A stretch of DNA of 64,000 nt from the NCBI RefSeq assembly GCF_019890635.1, contig NZ_JAIOAB010000027.1, positions 1-64,000 of the forward strand, given 5' to 3'. The translations under genes were made by a program, and so were the position numbers. Shown here one piece after another: positions 17,422 through 28,842 of this stretch. The stretch's first letter is position 1; each line of letters begins with the position of its first letter. Under the pieces are notes generated by a model, which made no database searches, was not told the DNA's origin, and saw only the letters and a list, made by a program, of their open reading frames with translations. Source of the stretch: Streptomyces sennicomposti. GTDB lineage: Bacteria; Actinomycetota; Actinomycetes; Streptomycetales; Streptomycetaceae.

Positions 17422-20400
17422 ATGCAACGCAGAGCACGGCACAGATGGAGCCCGGCGGTCGTCCTCACGGCCGCCTTCGTCATGGCCGTCGGTTCCCAGG
17501 GGGCGGCGATCGCCCTGCCCGGCAAGGCCCCGGGAGCCGACCGCGAGTTCAGCTCCTCGTTCGAGGCGGGCGACCCGGCGCCGGACTGGCTGAACACCGT
17601 CGACACCACCCCCGGCGGCGCCAAGCGGGCCTCGGGCGTGGACGGCGGCTACAGCACCGGCATCCCGGGCAATGTGGACGACCACGTCACGGACCTGCGG
17701 GCCAGCAGTGAGAACACCAGCGGCGGCGAGGTCAAGGAGAACCTCGTCGACGGCGAGTCGGGCACCAAGTGGCTGACCTTCGAGTCCACCGGCTGGGTCG
17801 AGTTCGACTTCGACGCACCCGTCAAGATCACCCGATACGCCCTCACCTCCGCCAACGACTACGCCGAACGGGACCCCCGGGACTGGACCCTCCAGGCCTC
17901 CGCCGACGGCAAGGACTGGAAGGACGTCGACGCCCGCACCGGCGAGAGCTTCACCGAGCGGTTCCAGACGAAGACGTACGATCTGGCCCAACCGGCCGAA
18001 TACCAGCACTTCCGGCTCGAGGTCACCAAGAACAACGGCGCCTCCGGCATACTCCAGCTCGCCGACGTCCAGTTCTCCACGGGCGATGGCGACGGCTCGG
18101 TGCCGAAGGACATGCTCTCGCTGGTCGACCGCGGCCCCAGCGGCTCGCCCACCGCCAAGTCCGGCGCCGGCTTCACCGGCAAGCGCGCCCTGCGCTACGC
18201 CGGCCGGCACACCGCCAAGGGCCGGGCCTACTCGTACAACAAGATCTTCGACGTCCACGTCAAAGTCGACCGCGACACCGCCCTGTCCTACCGGCTCTAC
18301 CCGTCGATGGCCGACGGCGACCGCGACTACGACGCCACGAACGTCTCCGTCGACCTCGCCTTCACCGACGGCACCTATCTGAGCCAACTGGGCGCCGTCG
18401 ACCAGCACGGCTTCGGGCTGAGCCCGCAGGCGCAGGGCGCGGCCAAGACGCTCTACGTCAACCAGTGGAACAACGTCGTCTCGCGCATCGGCTCGGTCGC
18501 GGCCGGCAAGACCGTGGACCGTATTCTGCTCGCCTACGACTCCCCCGCCGGACCGGCGAAGTTCCGCGGCTGGCTGGACGACGTGACGATCCAGAAGGCC
18601 GCGCCCGACAAGCCCAAGGCGCACCTGTCCGACTACGCGCTCACCACCCGCGGCACCAACTCCAGCGGCAGCTTCTCGCGCGGCAACAACTTCCCCGCCA
18701 CCGCGCTGCCGCACGGCTTCAACTTCTGGACGCCGGTGACCAACGCGTCCTCGCTGAGCTGGCTGTACGAATACGCACGTGCGAACAACACGGACAACCT
18801 GCCGACGATCCAGGCGTTCAGCGCGAGCCATGAGCCGAGCCCCTGGATGGGCGACCGGCAGACCTTCCAGGTGATGCCGTCGGCCGCGAGCGGAACCCCG
18901 TCCACCGACCGCACCGCCCGCGCCCTCGCGTTCCGGCACGAGAACGAGACCGCGCGCCCCTACTACTACGGCGTCACCTTCGAGAACGGCCTCAAGGCCG
19001 AGATGACGCCGACCGACCACGCCGCCGCCCTGCGCTTCACCTATCCGGGCGACGACGCGAGCGTCCTCTTCGACAACGTCACCGAGCAGGCCGGCCTCAC
19101 CCTGGACAAGGAGCACGGCGTCGTCACCGGCTACTCGGACGTGAAGTCCGGGCTGTCCACGGGGGCGACCCGGCTGTTCGTCTACGGCGTGTTCGACAAG
19201 CCCGTCGAGGACGGCTCGGCCTCCGGCGTCAAGGGCTACCTGCGCTTCGACGCGGGCAAGGACCGCACCGTCACCCTGCGCCTGGCCACCTCGCTGATCA
19301 GCGTCGACCAGGCCAAGGACAACCTGGCGCAGGAGATCCCCGGCGGCACCTCCTTCGACACCGTCAAGGCACGCGCCCAGCGCACCTGGGACAAGCTGCT
19401 CGGCAAGGTCGAGGTCCAGGGCGCCACGCCCGACCAGCTGACCACGCTCTACTCCAGCATGTACCGGCTGTACCTGTACCCGAACTCCGGCTCCGAGAAG
19501 GTGGGCGGCAAGGACAAGTACGCCTCCCCGTTCTCGGCGATGACGAGCCAGGACACGCCGACGCACACCGGCGCGAAGATCGTCGACGGCAAGGTGTACG
19601 TCAACAACGGCTTCTGGGACACCTACCGCACCACCTGGCCGGCGTACTCGCTGCTGACGCCGTCCCAGGCCGGTGAGATGGTCGACGGGTTCGTGCAGGG
19701 CTACAAGGACGGCGGCTGGACCTCGCGCTGGTCCTCCCCCGGCTACGCCGACCTGATGACCGGCACCTCCTCGGACGTGGCGTTCGCCGACGCCTACGTC
19801 AAGGGCGTCCCGATGGACGCCAAGGCGGCGTACGAGGCGGCCCTGAAGAACGCCACCGTGGTGCCCCCGTCCTCCGGCGTCGGCCGCAAGGGCATGAGCA
19901 CCTCCCCCTTCCTCGGCTACACCAGCACCGCCACCGGCGAGGGCCTGTCGTGGGCGATGGAGGGCTACGTCAACGACTACGGCATCGCGCAGATGGGCGA
20001 GGCCCTCTACAAGAAGACCGGCCAGAAGCACTACCGGGACGAGGCGCAGTACTTCCGCAACCGGGCCCAGGACTACGTGAAGCTCTTCGACCCGCAGGCG
20101 GGCTTCTTCCAGGGCAAGGACGCACAGGGCAAATGGCGCGTGGACTCCGCGAAGTACGACCCGCGCGTGTGGGGCTACGACTACACGGAGACCGACGGCT
20201 GGGGCTACGCCTTCACCGCCCCGCAGGACAGCCGGGGCCTGGCCAACCTCTACGGCGGCCAGAAGGCGCTCGGCGACAAGCTCGACACCTACTTCGCCAC
20301 CCCGGAGACGGCCTCCCCCGAGTTCGTCGGCTCCTACGGCGGCGTCATCCACGAGATGACCGAGGCGCGGGACGTGCGGATGGGCCAGTACGGCCACTCC

Positions 20401-21225
20401 AACCAGGTCGCCCACCACGTCACGTACATGTACGACGCGGCCGGCGAGCCCTACAAGGCGCAGGAGAAGATCCGCGAGGTCCTCTCCCGGCTCTACGTGG
20501 GCAGCGAGATCGGCCAGGGCTACCACGGCGACGAGGACAACGGCGAGCAGTCCGCCTGGTACCTCTTCTCCTCGCTCGGCTTCTACCCGCTGGTCATGGG
20601 CAGCGGCGAGTACGCCATCGGCTCCCCGCTGTTCACCAAGGCCACCGTCCACCTGGAGAACGGCCACGACCTGGTGATCAAGGCCCCGAAGAACAGCGCG
20701 AAGAACATCTACGTCCAGGGCGTGCGGTTCGACGGCAAGGCGTGGAACTCCACCAACCTGCCGCACTCGCTGCTGTCCAAGGGCGGCGTGCTGGAGTTCG
20801 ACATGGGTTCCAGGCCCTCGAAGTGGGGCACGGGCAAGAACGCCGCGCCGGTGTCCATCACGACCGGCGACAAGGCGCCGACTCCCCGCGCGGACGTGCT
20901 GAAGGGCGACGGCGCGCTGTTCGACGACACCTCGGCGACGGACGCCACGGTGAGCACGGTGGACCTGCCGGTGACCGGCTCGGCCAAGGCCGTCCAGTAC
21001 ACGCTGACCTCGTCGGCGGACCGCACCAAGGCCCCGGCCGGCTGGACGCTCCAGGCGTCCTCGGACGGCACGCACTGGAGGACGCTGGACCGGCGCTCGG
21101 GCGAGACCTTCGCCTGGGACAGGCAGACCCGCCCGTTCACCATCGCCTCGCCGGGCGGCTACACGCAGTACCGGCTGGTGTTCGACGGCCCCGCCACGCT
21201 GGCGGAGGTGGAGCTGCTGGCCTGA
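17422..21225 (+). CDS. Secreted GH92 alpha-mannosidase with discoidin-like domains
   Basis: A 1267-residue secreted glycoside hydrolase. Residues 1-35 form a signal peptide (RRARHRWSP, then a hydrophobic stretch). A F5/8 type C-like sugar-binding domain spans about residues 95-230. The GH92 N-terminal beta domain starts near 410 (NNFPATALPHGF) and the helical catalytic domain runs from about 670 to 1130. The catalytic-region motif GDEDNGEQSAWYLF matches GH92, where acidic residues here act with calcium. A second discoidin-like segment ends the protein. The ATG has GGAGGG nine bases upstream. GH92 enzymes trim alpha-mannosides from mannans and N-glycans. It converges on a second GH92 gene and is probably co-regulated through GACAACGTTGTC. 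Confidence 0.9.
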   Translation: MQRRARHRWSPAVVLTAAFVMAVGSQGAAIALPGKAPGADREFSSSFEAGDPAPDWLNTVDTTPGGAKRASGVDGGYSTGIPGNVDDHVTDLRASSENTSGGEVKENLVDGESGTKWLTFESTGWVEFDFDAPVKITRYALTSANDYAERDPRDWTLQASADGKDWKDVDARTGESFTERFQTKTYDLAQPAEYQHFRLEVTKNNGASGILQLADVQFSTGDGDGSVPKDMLSLVDRGPSGSPTAKSGAGFTGKRALRYAGRHTAKGRAYSYNKIFDVHVKVDRDTALSYRLYPSMADGDRDYDATNVSVDLAFTDGTYLSQLGAVDQHGFGLSPQAQGAAKTLYVNQWNNVVSRIGSVAAGKTVDRILLAYDSPAGPAKFRGWLDDVTIQKAAPDKPKAHLSDYALTTRGTNSSGSFSRGNNFPATALPHGFNFWTPVTNASSLSWLYEYARANNTDNLPTIQAFSASHEPSPWMGDRQTFQVMPSAASGTPSTDRTARALAFRHENETARPYYYGVTFENGLKAEMTPTDHAAALRFTYPGDDASVLFDNVTEQAGLTLDKEHGVVTGYSDVKSGLSTGATRLFVYGVFDKPVEDGSASGVKGYLRFDAGKDRTVTLRLATSLISVDQAKDNLAQEIPGGTSFDTVKARAQRTWDKLLGKVEVQGATPDQLTTLYSSMYRLYLYPNSGSEKVGGKDKYASPFSAMTSQDTPTHTGAKIVDGKVYVNNGFWDTYRTTWPAYSLLTPSQAGEMVDGFVQGYKDGGWTSRWSSPGYADLMTGTSSDVAFADAYVKGVPMDAKAAYEAALKNATVVPPSSGVGRKGMSTSPFLGYTSTATGEGLSWAMEGYVNDYGIAQMGEALYKKTGQKHYRDEAQYFRNRAQDYVKLFDPQAGFFQGKDAQGKWRVDSAKYDPRVWGYDYTETDGWGYAFTAPQDSRGLANLYGGQKALGDKLDTYFATPETASPEFVGSYGGVIHEMTEARDVRMGQYGHSNQVAHHVTYMYDAAGEPYKAQEKIREVLSRLYVGSEIGQGYHGDEDNGEQSAWYLFSSLGFYPLVMGSGEYAIGSPLFTKATVHLENGHDLVIKAPKNSAKNIYVQGVRFDGKAWNSTNLPHSLLSKGGVLEFDMGSRPSKWGTGKNAAPVSITTGDKAPTPRADVLKGDGALFDDTSATDATVSTVDLPVTGSAKAVQYTLTSSADRTKAPAGWTLQASSDGTHWRTLDRRSGETFAWDRQTRPFTIASPGGYTQYRLVFDGPATLAEVELLA

Positions 21226-21244
21226 CGGGCACTCCCGAGTGACG

Positions 21245-21276
21245 AAGGGGCGGGTCCTTTCCGGGACCCGCCCCTT
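21245..21276. terminator. Bidirectional terminator between the two GH92 genes
   Basis: A perfect 13-bp stem AAGGGGCGGGTCC / GGACCCGCCCCTT closes on a six-base loop. It lies 20 bases after one stop and 29 bases after the other, with A-rich and T-rich edges that suit both directions. Confidence 0.9.
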
Positions 21277-21304
21277 TCGCGTGCTCAGCCGGTCTGCGGG
21301 CCGG

Positions 21305-24300
21305 TCACTTCACCGCGAGGGCGAAGACGTGCAGATCGGTGTCGGCCGGCAGCCTCACCGACGCGATCCGCCTGCCCGCCGGGGCCTCGAAGGGCCGGGT
21401 GGCGAACACATAGGTGGCCACCGGGTCCTTGTCGGCCCCGGCGACGTTGCGGTACGCGGTCTTGGCGACCACCCGGTTGCCGTACTGGACGGCGCCGCCG
21501 CCCCCGCCGACGGTCCAGTCGGTGAAGGCGAGGTCGGCCTGGGCCGTGCTGCCGTCGGTGTAGGTGACGGTGGCCTCGGCCTGCTGGTCGCCGTTGACCG
21601 CGCTGCCGACGAAGGAGAGCGCGGCGGCCGGTTCGGCGAGCGTGATGCTCTGGCCGGCGGCGGAGGCGTTGTCGGGGCGGCCGGCCGGGGCGTCGGGCCA
21701 GGTGAACGTCAGTCCGTCCACCGTGCCCTGCCCGCCCGGGGTGAGTCCGGCCGCGGCGAGGGCCTGGCGGGAGTAGCTCCAGCCGCCGCCGTCGTAGTCG
21801 GCCTCGTCGTGGTCGCCCTCGTCGTCGGAGACGCCGGTGTTGTCGCGGGCGGCGAGCAGGGTGCCGGGGGCCGCGACGGTCAGGGCGACCGGCTGCTCGT
21901 AGGACTGGCTGCCCGAGGTCACGGTGACCTTGACGTCGTAGTAGCCCTGGGCGGCGTCCGGTGCGGCGGCCAGGGTGATCTCCTGGGCGCCGCCGGTCAC
22001 CGTGCCCTCGGCGGGGGTCGCCGTGACGCCGGCCGGGGCCTCCACGCGGAACCGCACCTCGGGACCCTGCCCGCCGCTCAGCGACAGCGCGCGGACGCCG
22101 ATCTTCGCGCTGTCGCCGGGCGCGAGGGTGGCCGCAGTCGGGCCGACGCCGATCTGGTACGGCTGCTCGCCCTGCCGGAAGGACGGCGGCGCGGCGGACG
22201 GGGCGCTGCCCCAGGCGGTGTTCGGGGTCGAGGAGAGGGTGTAGTCGAGCCGTCCGCCGTCCCGGACGAACGACGCCGGGAGCCAGGGCCGGTCGCTGCC
22301 GCGGCCGTTCACCTTCAGCGACTGGACGTAGGGCGAGGCGGCCGCCGCTCCGGTGGCGTGGACGGAGATGTCGTTGCCGCCCGGGCGGTGGATCTCCGCC
22401 CGCTCGAACAGCGGTGAGGCGAGGACGAGTTCGGAGCGGGAGGGGACCTGCGGATACATGCCGAGCGCGGAGAACACGTACCAGGCGGACATGGCGCCGA
22501 GGTCGTCGTTGCCGGGAATGCCGCCCGGCTCGGTGGTCCACAGCTGCCGCATGGCCGCGCGGACGGTCTCCTGCGTCTTGTAGGGCGCGCCCGCGTAGGC
22601 GTAGAGGTACGGCACGTTGATGGACGGCTCGTTGTCCAGGGCGGCCTTGTCGCCGCCGGCGCCGGTGAACGCCCAGCTCCCGTCGCTGTTGTGGAAGAAG
22701 GCGTCGAGGCGGGCGAGGGCCTTGTCGCGGCCGCCCATCGCGGCGAACAGCCCGGCCGGGTCGTGCTGCACCATCCAGGTGTACTGGGCGGCCGTGCCCT
22801 CCACGAAGCCGTTGCCGGTGTTGGGGGTGAAGCCGGTGACCCAGCTGCCGTCGGCCTTGCGGTTGGCGATGTAGCCGCCGGTGGCGTCCGCGGCGATGTC
22901 GAAGTTGTTCTGCCACCACTGGGCGCGCTCGGCGAACGTCTCTGCGGTGCGCTTCTGCCCTGCCGCGGACGCGAGTTGGGAGAGGGAGAAGTCGGCGGTG
23001 GACATCTCCAGGGTCTCCGCCGCGCCGCCCCAGGCGTTGGAGACGGACGGCATGTAGTGCAGCTTCAGGTACTTGTCGAGGGAGGGCCGCTGGCCGGCCG
23101 ACAGCACCGGCTTGCCGGCCGCCGACAGGTCCTGCGCGGTGGGCACGGTGGCCGCCTTCACCAGGGACGCCAGCGCCCCCTTCAGGTCGAAGTCGGTGCC
23201 GCCGAAGGCGCGGATGCCGGCGAGGGCGGTGGGCGAGGGGTCGCCGTTCATCACATGGGTGCCGCTCGCGCCGTGCAGCCAGCGGTCCCAGACGCCGCCG
23301 TTCTGCCGGGCCAGCTCGTAGAGCGACTGGGCGATGTCGGAGCCGGTGCGCGGGCTGAGCAGGGTCAGCAATTGCACCTGGTCGCGGTAGACGTCCCAGC
23401 CGGAGAAGGTGCCGTACTGGGCCTGGTGGCCGCGGGCGACGGTGTGTGTCTTCCCGTCGGGGCCGCGGTAGCGGCGGTCGGCGTCGCTGATGACGTTGGG
23501 GTGCAGCAGGGCGTGGTAGAGCGCGGTGTAGAAGGTGGTGCGCTCGGCGTCGGTGCCGCCGCCGACGCGGATGGCGGCCAGCCGGTCGCGCCAGGCGCGG
23601 CGGGCCGCGTTCTCGACGGACTCGAAGGAGCGCTTCGGCGGGTTCTCCGCGGCGAGGTTGGCCGCGGCGCCGGCCTGACTGACGTAGGAGATGCCGATCT
23701 TGACGCCGACCGGGCCGGCGCCGGGCGCGAACTCGACGTAGCCGCCGGCGCCCTTGCCCGCGACCGGCCGCCCGCCCTGGGCGAAGCCGCCGGTGCCGCC
23801 GGTCGCGGAGGTGGAGCCGGGGTTCAGCCTGTCGTCCTGCCAGGTGCCGGTGGCCTTGAAGGCGCGGTCGAAGCGGGCGGTGAAGTAGAGCGTGTAATAG
23901 GCGCGTTGACCCTCGGGGTCGAGGTAGCCGCAGAAGTTGCCGGAGGTGACCGAGCCGGAGACGGTACGCGTCCTCGGGTCGATGGTGACCGAGGAAGTGG
24001 TGGAGCCGACCTCGGAGTTGGCGGTGCGGATGAGCAGCGAGGCGGGCTTGTCGGCCGGGTAGGTGAAGCGGGCGGAGCCGGTGCGGGCGGTGGCGGTGAG
24101 GTCGGCGGTGACGCCGGAGGCGAGGCCGACCTTGTAGTGGCCGGGCTCGGCCGTCTCGTCGGCGTGCCGGAAGTCGGCGGCGTAGACGGCGTCCTTGGTG
24201 TCGGCGGCCGGGGAGGTGGTGACCTGGCCGGCGTAGGGGAAGAGCGGGATGTCGCCGCTGCCGCCCGCGCAGCCGGTGCCGGACATGTGGGTGAGGCTGA

Positions 24301-24589
24301 AGCCGCGGATGCGGGTGGCGTCGTACTGGTAGCCGCCGGGCGCGGTGGTCCGGGTCGCGTCGCCGCGGGTGTTCTCGGGGCTGAAGGAGAACATGCCGAA
24401 CGGCGTGACGGCGCCCGGGAAGGTGTCGCCGCCGTTCTTGGTGCCGATCAGCGGATCGACGTAGGGCGTCGGGTCGTTCACCAGCGCGGGGCCGGCTCTG
24501 TCGGGGGCGGCGGGCGCCGCGAGGGCGGGGGTGGCGCCGCCGGCCGCGAGCACCGCGGCCAGCAGCAGGGAGGTCGGACGGAAACGCAT
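21305..24589 (-). CDS. Secreted GH92 alpha-mannosidase with C-terminal NEW3-like and carbohydrate-binding domains
   Basis: A 1094-residue secreted GH92 enzyme. The signal peptide occupies about residues 1-24 (RPTSLLLAAVLAAGGATPALA). The GH92 N-terminal domain opens with VDPLIGTKNGGDTFPGAVTP and the catalytic domain carries GNDDLGAMSAWYVFSALGMY. After about residue 780 an NPCBM-associated NEW3-like beta domain (APAGVTATPAEGTV) and a terminal beta-sandwich rich in Asp and Gly follow, suggesting substrate binding. The ATG has AAGGAGG about eleven bases upstream. Domain make-up differs from the convergent GH92 gene, so the two are not a recent duplication. They probably attack different mannose linkages or substrates. 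Confidence 0.9.
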   Translation of the reverse strand: MRFRPTSLLLAAVLAAGGATPALAAPAAPDRAGPALVNDPTPYVDPLIGTKNGGDTFPGAVTPFGMFSFSPENTRGDATRTTAPGGYQYDATRIRGFSLTHMSGTGCAGGSGDIPLFPYAGQVTTSPAADTKDAVYAADFRHADETAEPGHYKVGLASGVTADLTATARTGSARFTYPADKPASLLIRTANSEVGSTTSSVTIDPRTRTVSGSVTSGNFCGYLDPEGQRAYYTLYFTARFDRAFKATGTWQDDRLNPGSTSATGGTGGFAQGGRPVAGKGAGGYVEFAPGAGPVGVKIGISYVSQAGAAANLAAENPPKRSFESVENAARRAWRDRLAAIRVGGGTDAERTTFYTALYHALLHPNVISDADRRYRGPDGKTHTVARGHQAQYGTFSGWDVYRDQVQLLTLLSPRTGSDIAQSLYELARQNGGVWDRWLHGASGTHVMNGDPSPTALAGIRAFGGTDFDLKGALASLVKAATVPTAQDLSAAGKPVLSAGQRPSLDKYLKLHYMPSVSNAWGGAAETLEMSTADFSLSQLASAAGQKRTAETFAERAQWWQNNFDIAADATGGYIANRKADGSWVTGFTPNTGNGFVEGTAAQYTWMVQHDPAGLFAAMGGRDKALARLDAFFHNSDGSWAFTGAGGDKAALDNEPSINVPYLYAYAGAPYKTQETVRAAMRQLWTTEPGGIPGNDDLGAMSAWYVFSALGMYPQVPSRSELVLASPLFERAEIHRPGGNDISVHATGAAAASPYVQSLKVNGRGSDRPWLPASFVRDGGRLDYTLSSTPNTAWGSAPSAAPPSFRQGEQPYQIGVGPTAATLAPGDSAKIGVRALSLSGGQGPEVRFRVEAPAGVTATPAEGTVTGGAQEITLAAAPDAAQGYYDVKVTVTSGSQSYEQPVALTVAAPGTLLAARDNTGVSDDEGDHDEADYDGGGWSYSRQALAAAGLTPGGQGTVDGLTFTWPDAPAGRPDNASAAGQSITLAEPAAALSFVGSAVNGDQQAEATVTYTDGSTAQADLAFTDWTVGGGGGAVQYGNRVVAKTAYRNVAGADKDPVATYVFATRPFEAPAGRRIASVRLPADTDLHVFALAVK

Positions 24590-24744
24590 GGGAGGCGGCC
24601 CCTCCTTCGGGGACGGGTCGCGCACCACGGGTCGCACAAGCCTCGGAGACGGTAGCGCGCCCCGGCGGCCCCCCGGAAGACCGCGTACCGCCCCCGGGGC
24701 CGGCCGCACCCACTCACCAGGGTGACTTGCGGGCCAAGTGGGTT

Positions 24745-24801
24745 GACATCGTTGTCCGTTGACGCGGTAGAGTCATGTACAGACCATCCGACAACGTTGT
24801 C
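24745..24801. promoter_or_regulatory. LacI-like operators ahead of the second GH92 gene
   Basis: GACAACGTTGTC at 24790-24801 is the same perfect palindrome as at 17366. GACATCGTTGTC at 24745-24756 is a one-mismatch copy 45 bases away. Both lie 155 to 212 bases upstream of the GH92 ATG, spaced as for looping or cooperative repression. A LacI-family repressor outside the window is the likely binder. Confidence 0.65.
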
Positions 24802-24924
24802 GCGCTCATGGTCGTCACAAGCCGGCACCACTCCGGACCAGGCGTCTTCCCCCCTTCGCCTGCCCGGCTCGCGGACCCGGCGGCCGTCCGCTCGTGGGGC
24901 CGCCGGGTCCGCCCCGAGCCCCTG

Positions 24925-24994
24925 GGGTCTTTCGTTCGGACGAGGCGCGAGCCCGGCGTGATCGCGCGCCCGGCGTGATCCGAACGAGAGGCCC
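24925..24994. repeat. Imperfect inverted repeat with an internal direct repeat
   Basis: GGGTCTTTCGTTCGGA (24925-24940) pairs with TCCGAACGAGAGGCCC (24979-24994), with 14 Watson-Crick pairs and two G-T pairs. Between them the 12-mer CCCGGCGTGATC occurs twice (24952 and 24969). The right part recurs at 39143-39168 with 24 of 26 identities. Confidence 0.7.
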
Positions 24995-25091
24995 TGGTTC
25001 CGCCGAAGCCGAGCCGTCCCTCCGCGCCGCCTCGACAGGCGGTGGCGCGAGGCGGGAGCGACCGGACGGGGGGTTCCGGTCCACCGCCCAT

Positions 25092-25105
25092 TGGGAGCGC
25101 TCCCA
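25092..25105. promoter_or_regulatory. Perfect CebR-type operator
   Basis: TGGGAGCGCTCCCA is a perfect 14-bp palindrome, identical to the operator of the cellobiose repressor CebR in streptomycetes. It lies 503 bases upstream of the GH92 start and about 115 bases beyond the aconitase stop. No cellobiose or cellulose gene is near. Confidence 0.7.
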
Positions 25106-25168
25106 CCTCGCCGGACGAACCTAGCGCGCCCCGTGACGGCTGTAAACGCCTGGGACGCGAAACGCGAA

Positions 25169-25200
25169 GGGCCGCACCCCCGTCACCGGGGATGCGGCCC
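25169..25200. terminator. Terminator after aconitase
   Basis: GGGCCGCACCCC and GGGGATGCGGCCC form a 12-bp stem with one bulged base, 20 bases beyond the aconitase stop on the minus strand. Confidence 0.75.
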
Positions 25201-25219
25201 GACTGCCGCAGTGGATCCC

Positions 25220-27937
<2,718 letters not shown>

Positions 27938-27982
27938 GACAGTCTCCTTCATTGATGTGCGCGTACCACCACACCGCAAACC

Positions 27983-28004
27983 CTATGCGGCGACCACCGC
28001 ATAG
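27983..28004. promoter_or_regulatory. Inverted repeat in the aconitase leader
   Basis: CTATGCGG and CCGCATAG form a perfect 8-bp inverted repeat with a six-base spacer, 46 to 67 bases upstream of the acnA start. It could be an operator or a 5' UTR hairpin. Confidence 0.5.
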
Positions 28005-28031
28005 TGCCGCCACGGCGCTCGCCCCATCAGC

Positions 28032-28050
28032 TAAGGTAGGGCTAAGTTAG
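28032..28050. promoter_or_regulatory. Iron-box-like site upstream of aconitase
   Basis: TAAGGTAGGGCTAAGTTAG matches 13 of 19 positions of the DmdR/IdeR iron box TTAGGTTAGGCTAACCTAA. It is directly followed by a GGTAA-CCC-TTACC inverted repeat. It lies 95 to 113 bases upstream of the start of an iron-sulfur enzyme. Confidence 0.4.
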
Positions 28051-28091
28051 GTAACCCTTACCGGGGTGCGACTGCGGTGCTCCTCGGCAGA

Positions 28092-28109
28092 TATCTCGAT
28101 GTCGAGATA
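28092..28109. promoter_or_regulatory. Palindrome TATCTCGA-TG-TCGAGATA
   Basis: Perfect 8-bp arms with a two-base spacer, about 155 bases upstream of acnA. It shares the outer TATCT...AGATA with the palindrome over the HTH-MurA start region at 28843-28853, suggesting one regulator for both. Confidence 0.5.
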
Positions 28110-28601
28110 ACTCTAGTACATGGGGGCCGGATGGTCATGCCCGGCCCGGCTTCGGCGCGCTCGGGCGCGGAGCGTTCGTGGGCGTTCGTGGACGTTCGTG
28201 GGCGAGGGGGGGACGGTTCGCCTCATCGAACCACGGGGGCGGGAGCGGCGCAGGGCAGGCCGGGACCCGGGACGACCAGCAGGACTCGGACGACCCGTAC
28301 GCCGACGGGACGACGGACGTGGCGGCAGACGGCAGACGCCAGACGGCACGGGTGGCGACGGCTGGGACGAGAGCGCGCCCACGACGGGAGGCACGGCCAC
28401 GTGGACGTGCCGGCCCGGCGAGGACGACGGCGAAGACGGTGGCGGAGACGACTGCGGAGTCGGCTGCGGCGAAGGGCCGGCGACCGGCCCGCCGCCGGCG
28501 CATCGGGCGGGCTCCGGCGCCGGCCGGCGGATCGGAACGCCGAACGGGGGTATCCGGAAGGGGCGTTGGCGCATTCAGCGGCGTTCGGAAGGAGGCACGG
28601 C

Positions 28602-28799
28602 ATGCCGCTCACGTTCCGCAAGAGTTTCCGGATCCTGCCGGGAGTGCGGCTGAACATCAACAGGCACTCCTGGTCCCTCACGACCGGCGGGAAGCACGGT
28701 CCGCGACACACCCACAGCAGCACCGGACGTCATACGACATCGGTGGATTTGCCCGGACCTTTCGGCTGGCGTCGCACCCGTCGGTCCAGGGCTGATTGA
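28602..28799 (+). CDS. Small DUF4236-family protein
   Basis: A 65-residue protein. The N-terminus FRKSFRILPGVRLNINRHSW, followed by SLTTGG, is the DUF4236 signature (FRKSFKIAPGVRLNxS, then a beta hairpin). The later VDLPGPFGW matches its usual GLPGTGLSY end. The ATG has a textbook GGAAGGAGG six bases upstream. Function is unknown in this family; members are small beta-rich proteins often near stress or phage genes. It precedes the HTH-MurA gene by 65 bases in the same direction, but that gene has its own probable promoter. The C-terminus is arginine-rich (WRRTRRSRAD). Confidence 0.8.
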   Translation: MPLTFRKSFRILPGVRLNINRHSWSLTTGGKHGPRHTHSSTGRHTTSVDLPGPFGWRRTRRSRAD

Positions 28800-28842
28800 C
28801 AGCTCATCACTCGAATGGCCCCCCTTAAGAGGTGCCATCTCA

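Larger units (their letters stand above)
24590..25219. other. Long regulatory gap between aconitase and the second GH92 gene
   Basis: The 630-base gap has GH92 promoter elements at 24745-24801, a long imperfect inverted repeat at 24925-24994, a perfect CebR-type operator at 25092-25105 and the aconitase terminator at 25169-25200. Open frames here (for example 24714-25106, minus) have no ribosome site and unlikely composition, so I call none. Confidence 0.6.
27938..28601. other. Intergenic region between aconitase and the DUF4236 gene
   Basis: The left third holds aconitase control elements (hairpin 27983-28004, iron-box-like 28032-28050) and a TATCTC...GAGATA palindrome at 28092-28109. The rest, 28120-28590, is GC-rich DNA whose long open frames are arginine- or alanine-rich shadows without starts of coding quality. 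Confidence 0.6.

Noticed and set aside
17290..21075. 1261-codon open frame antisense to the first GH92 gene
   Set aside because: Repetitive Val/Gly/Ala/Leu/Arg composition without recognisable domain; the GH92 enzyme on the plus strand explains the constraint.
24714..25106. 130-codon minus-strand frame ending near the GH92 promoter
   Set aside because: It covers operators and an inverted repeat, lacks a ribosome site and has a mixed composition unlike protein.
28077..28601. Long plus-strand frame upstream of the DUF4236 protein
   Set aside because: Arg/Gly-rich composition, no ribosome site and no similarity; only its last 65 codons, with their own start signal, look coding.
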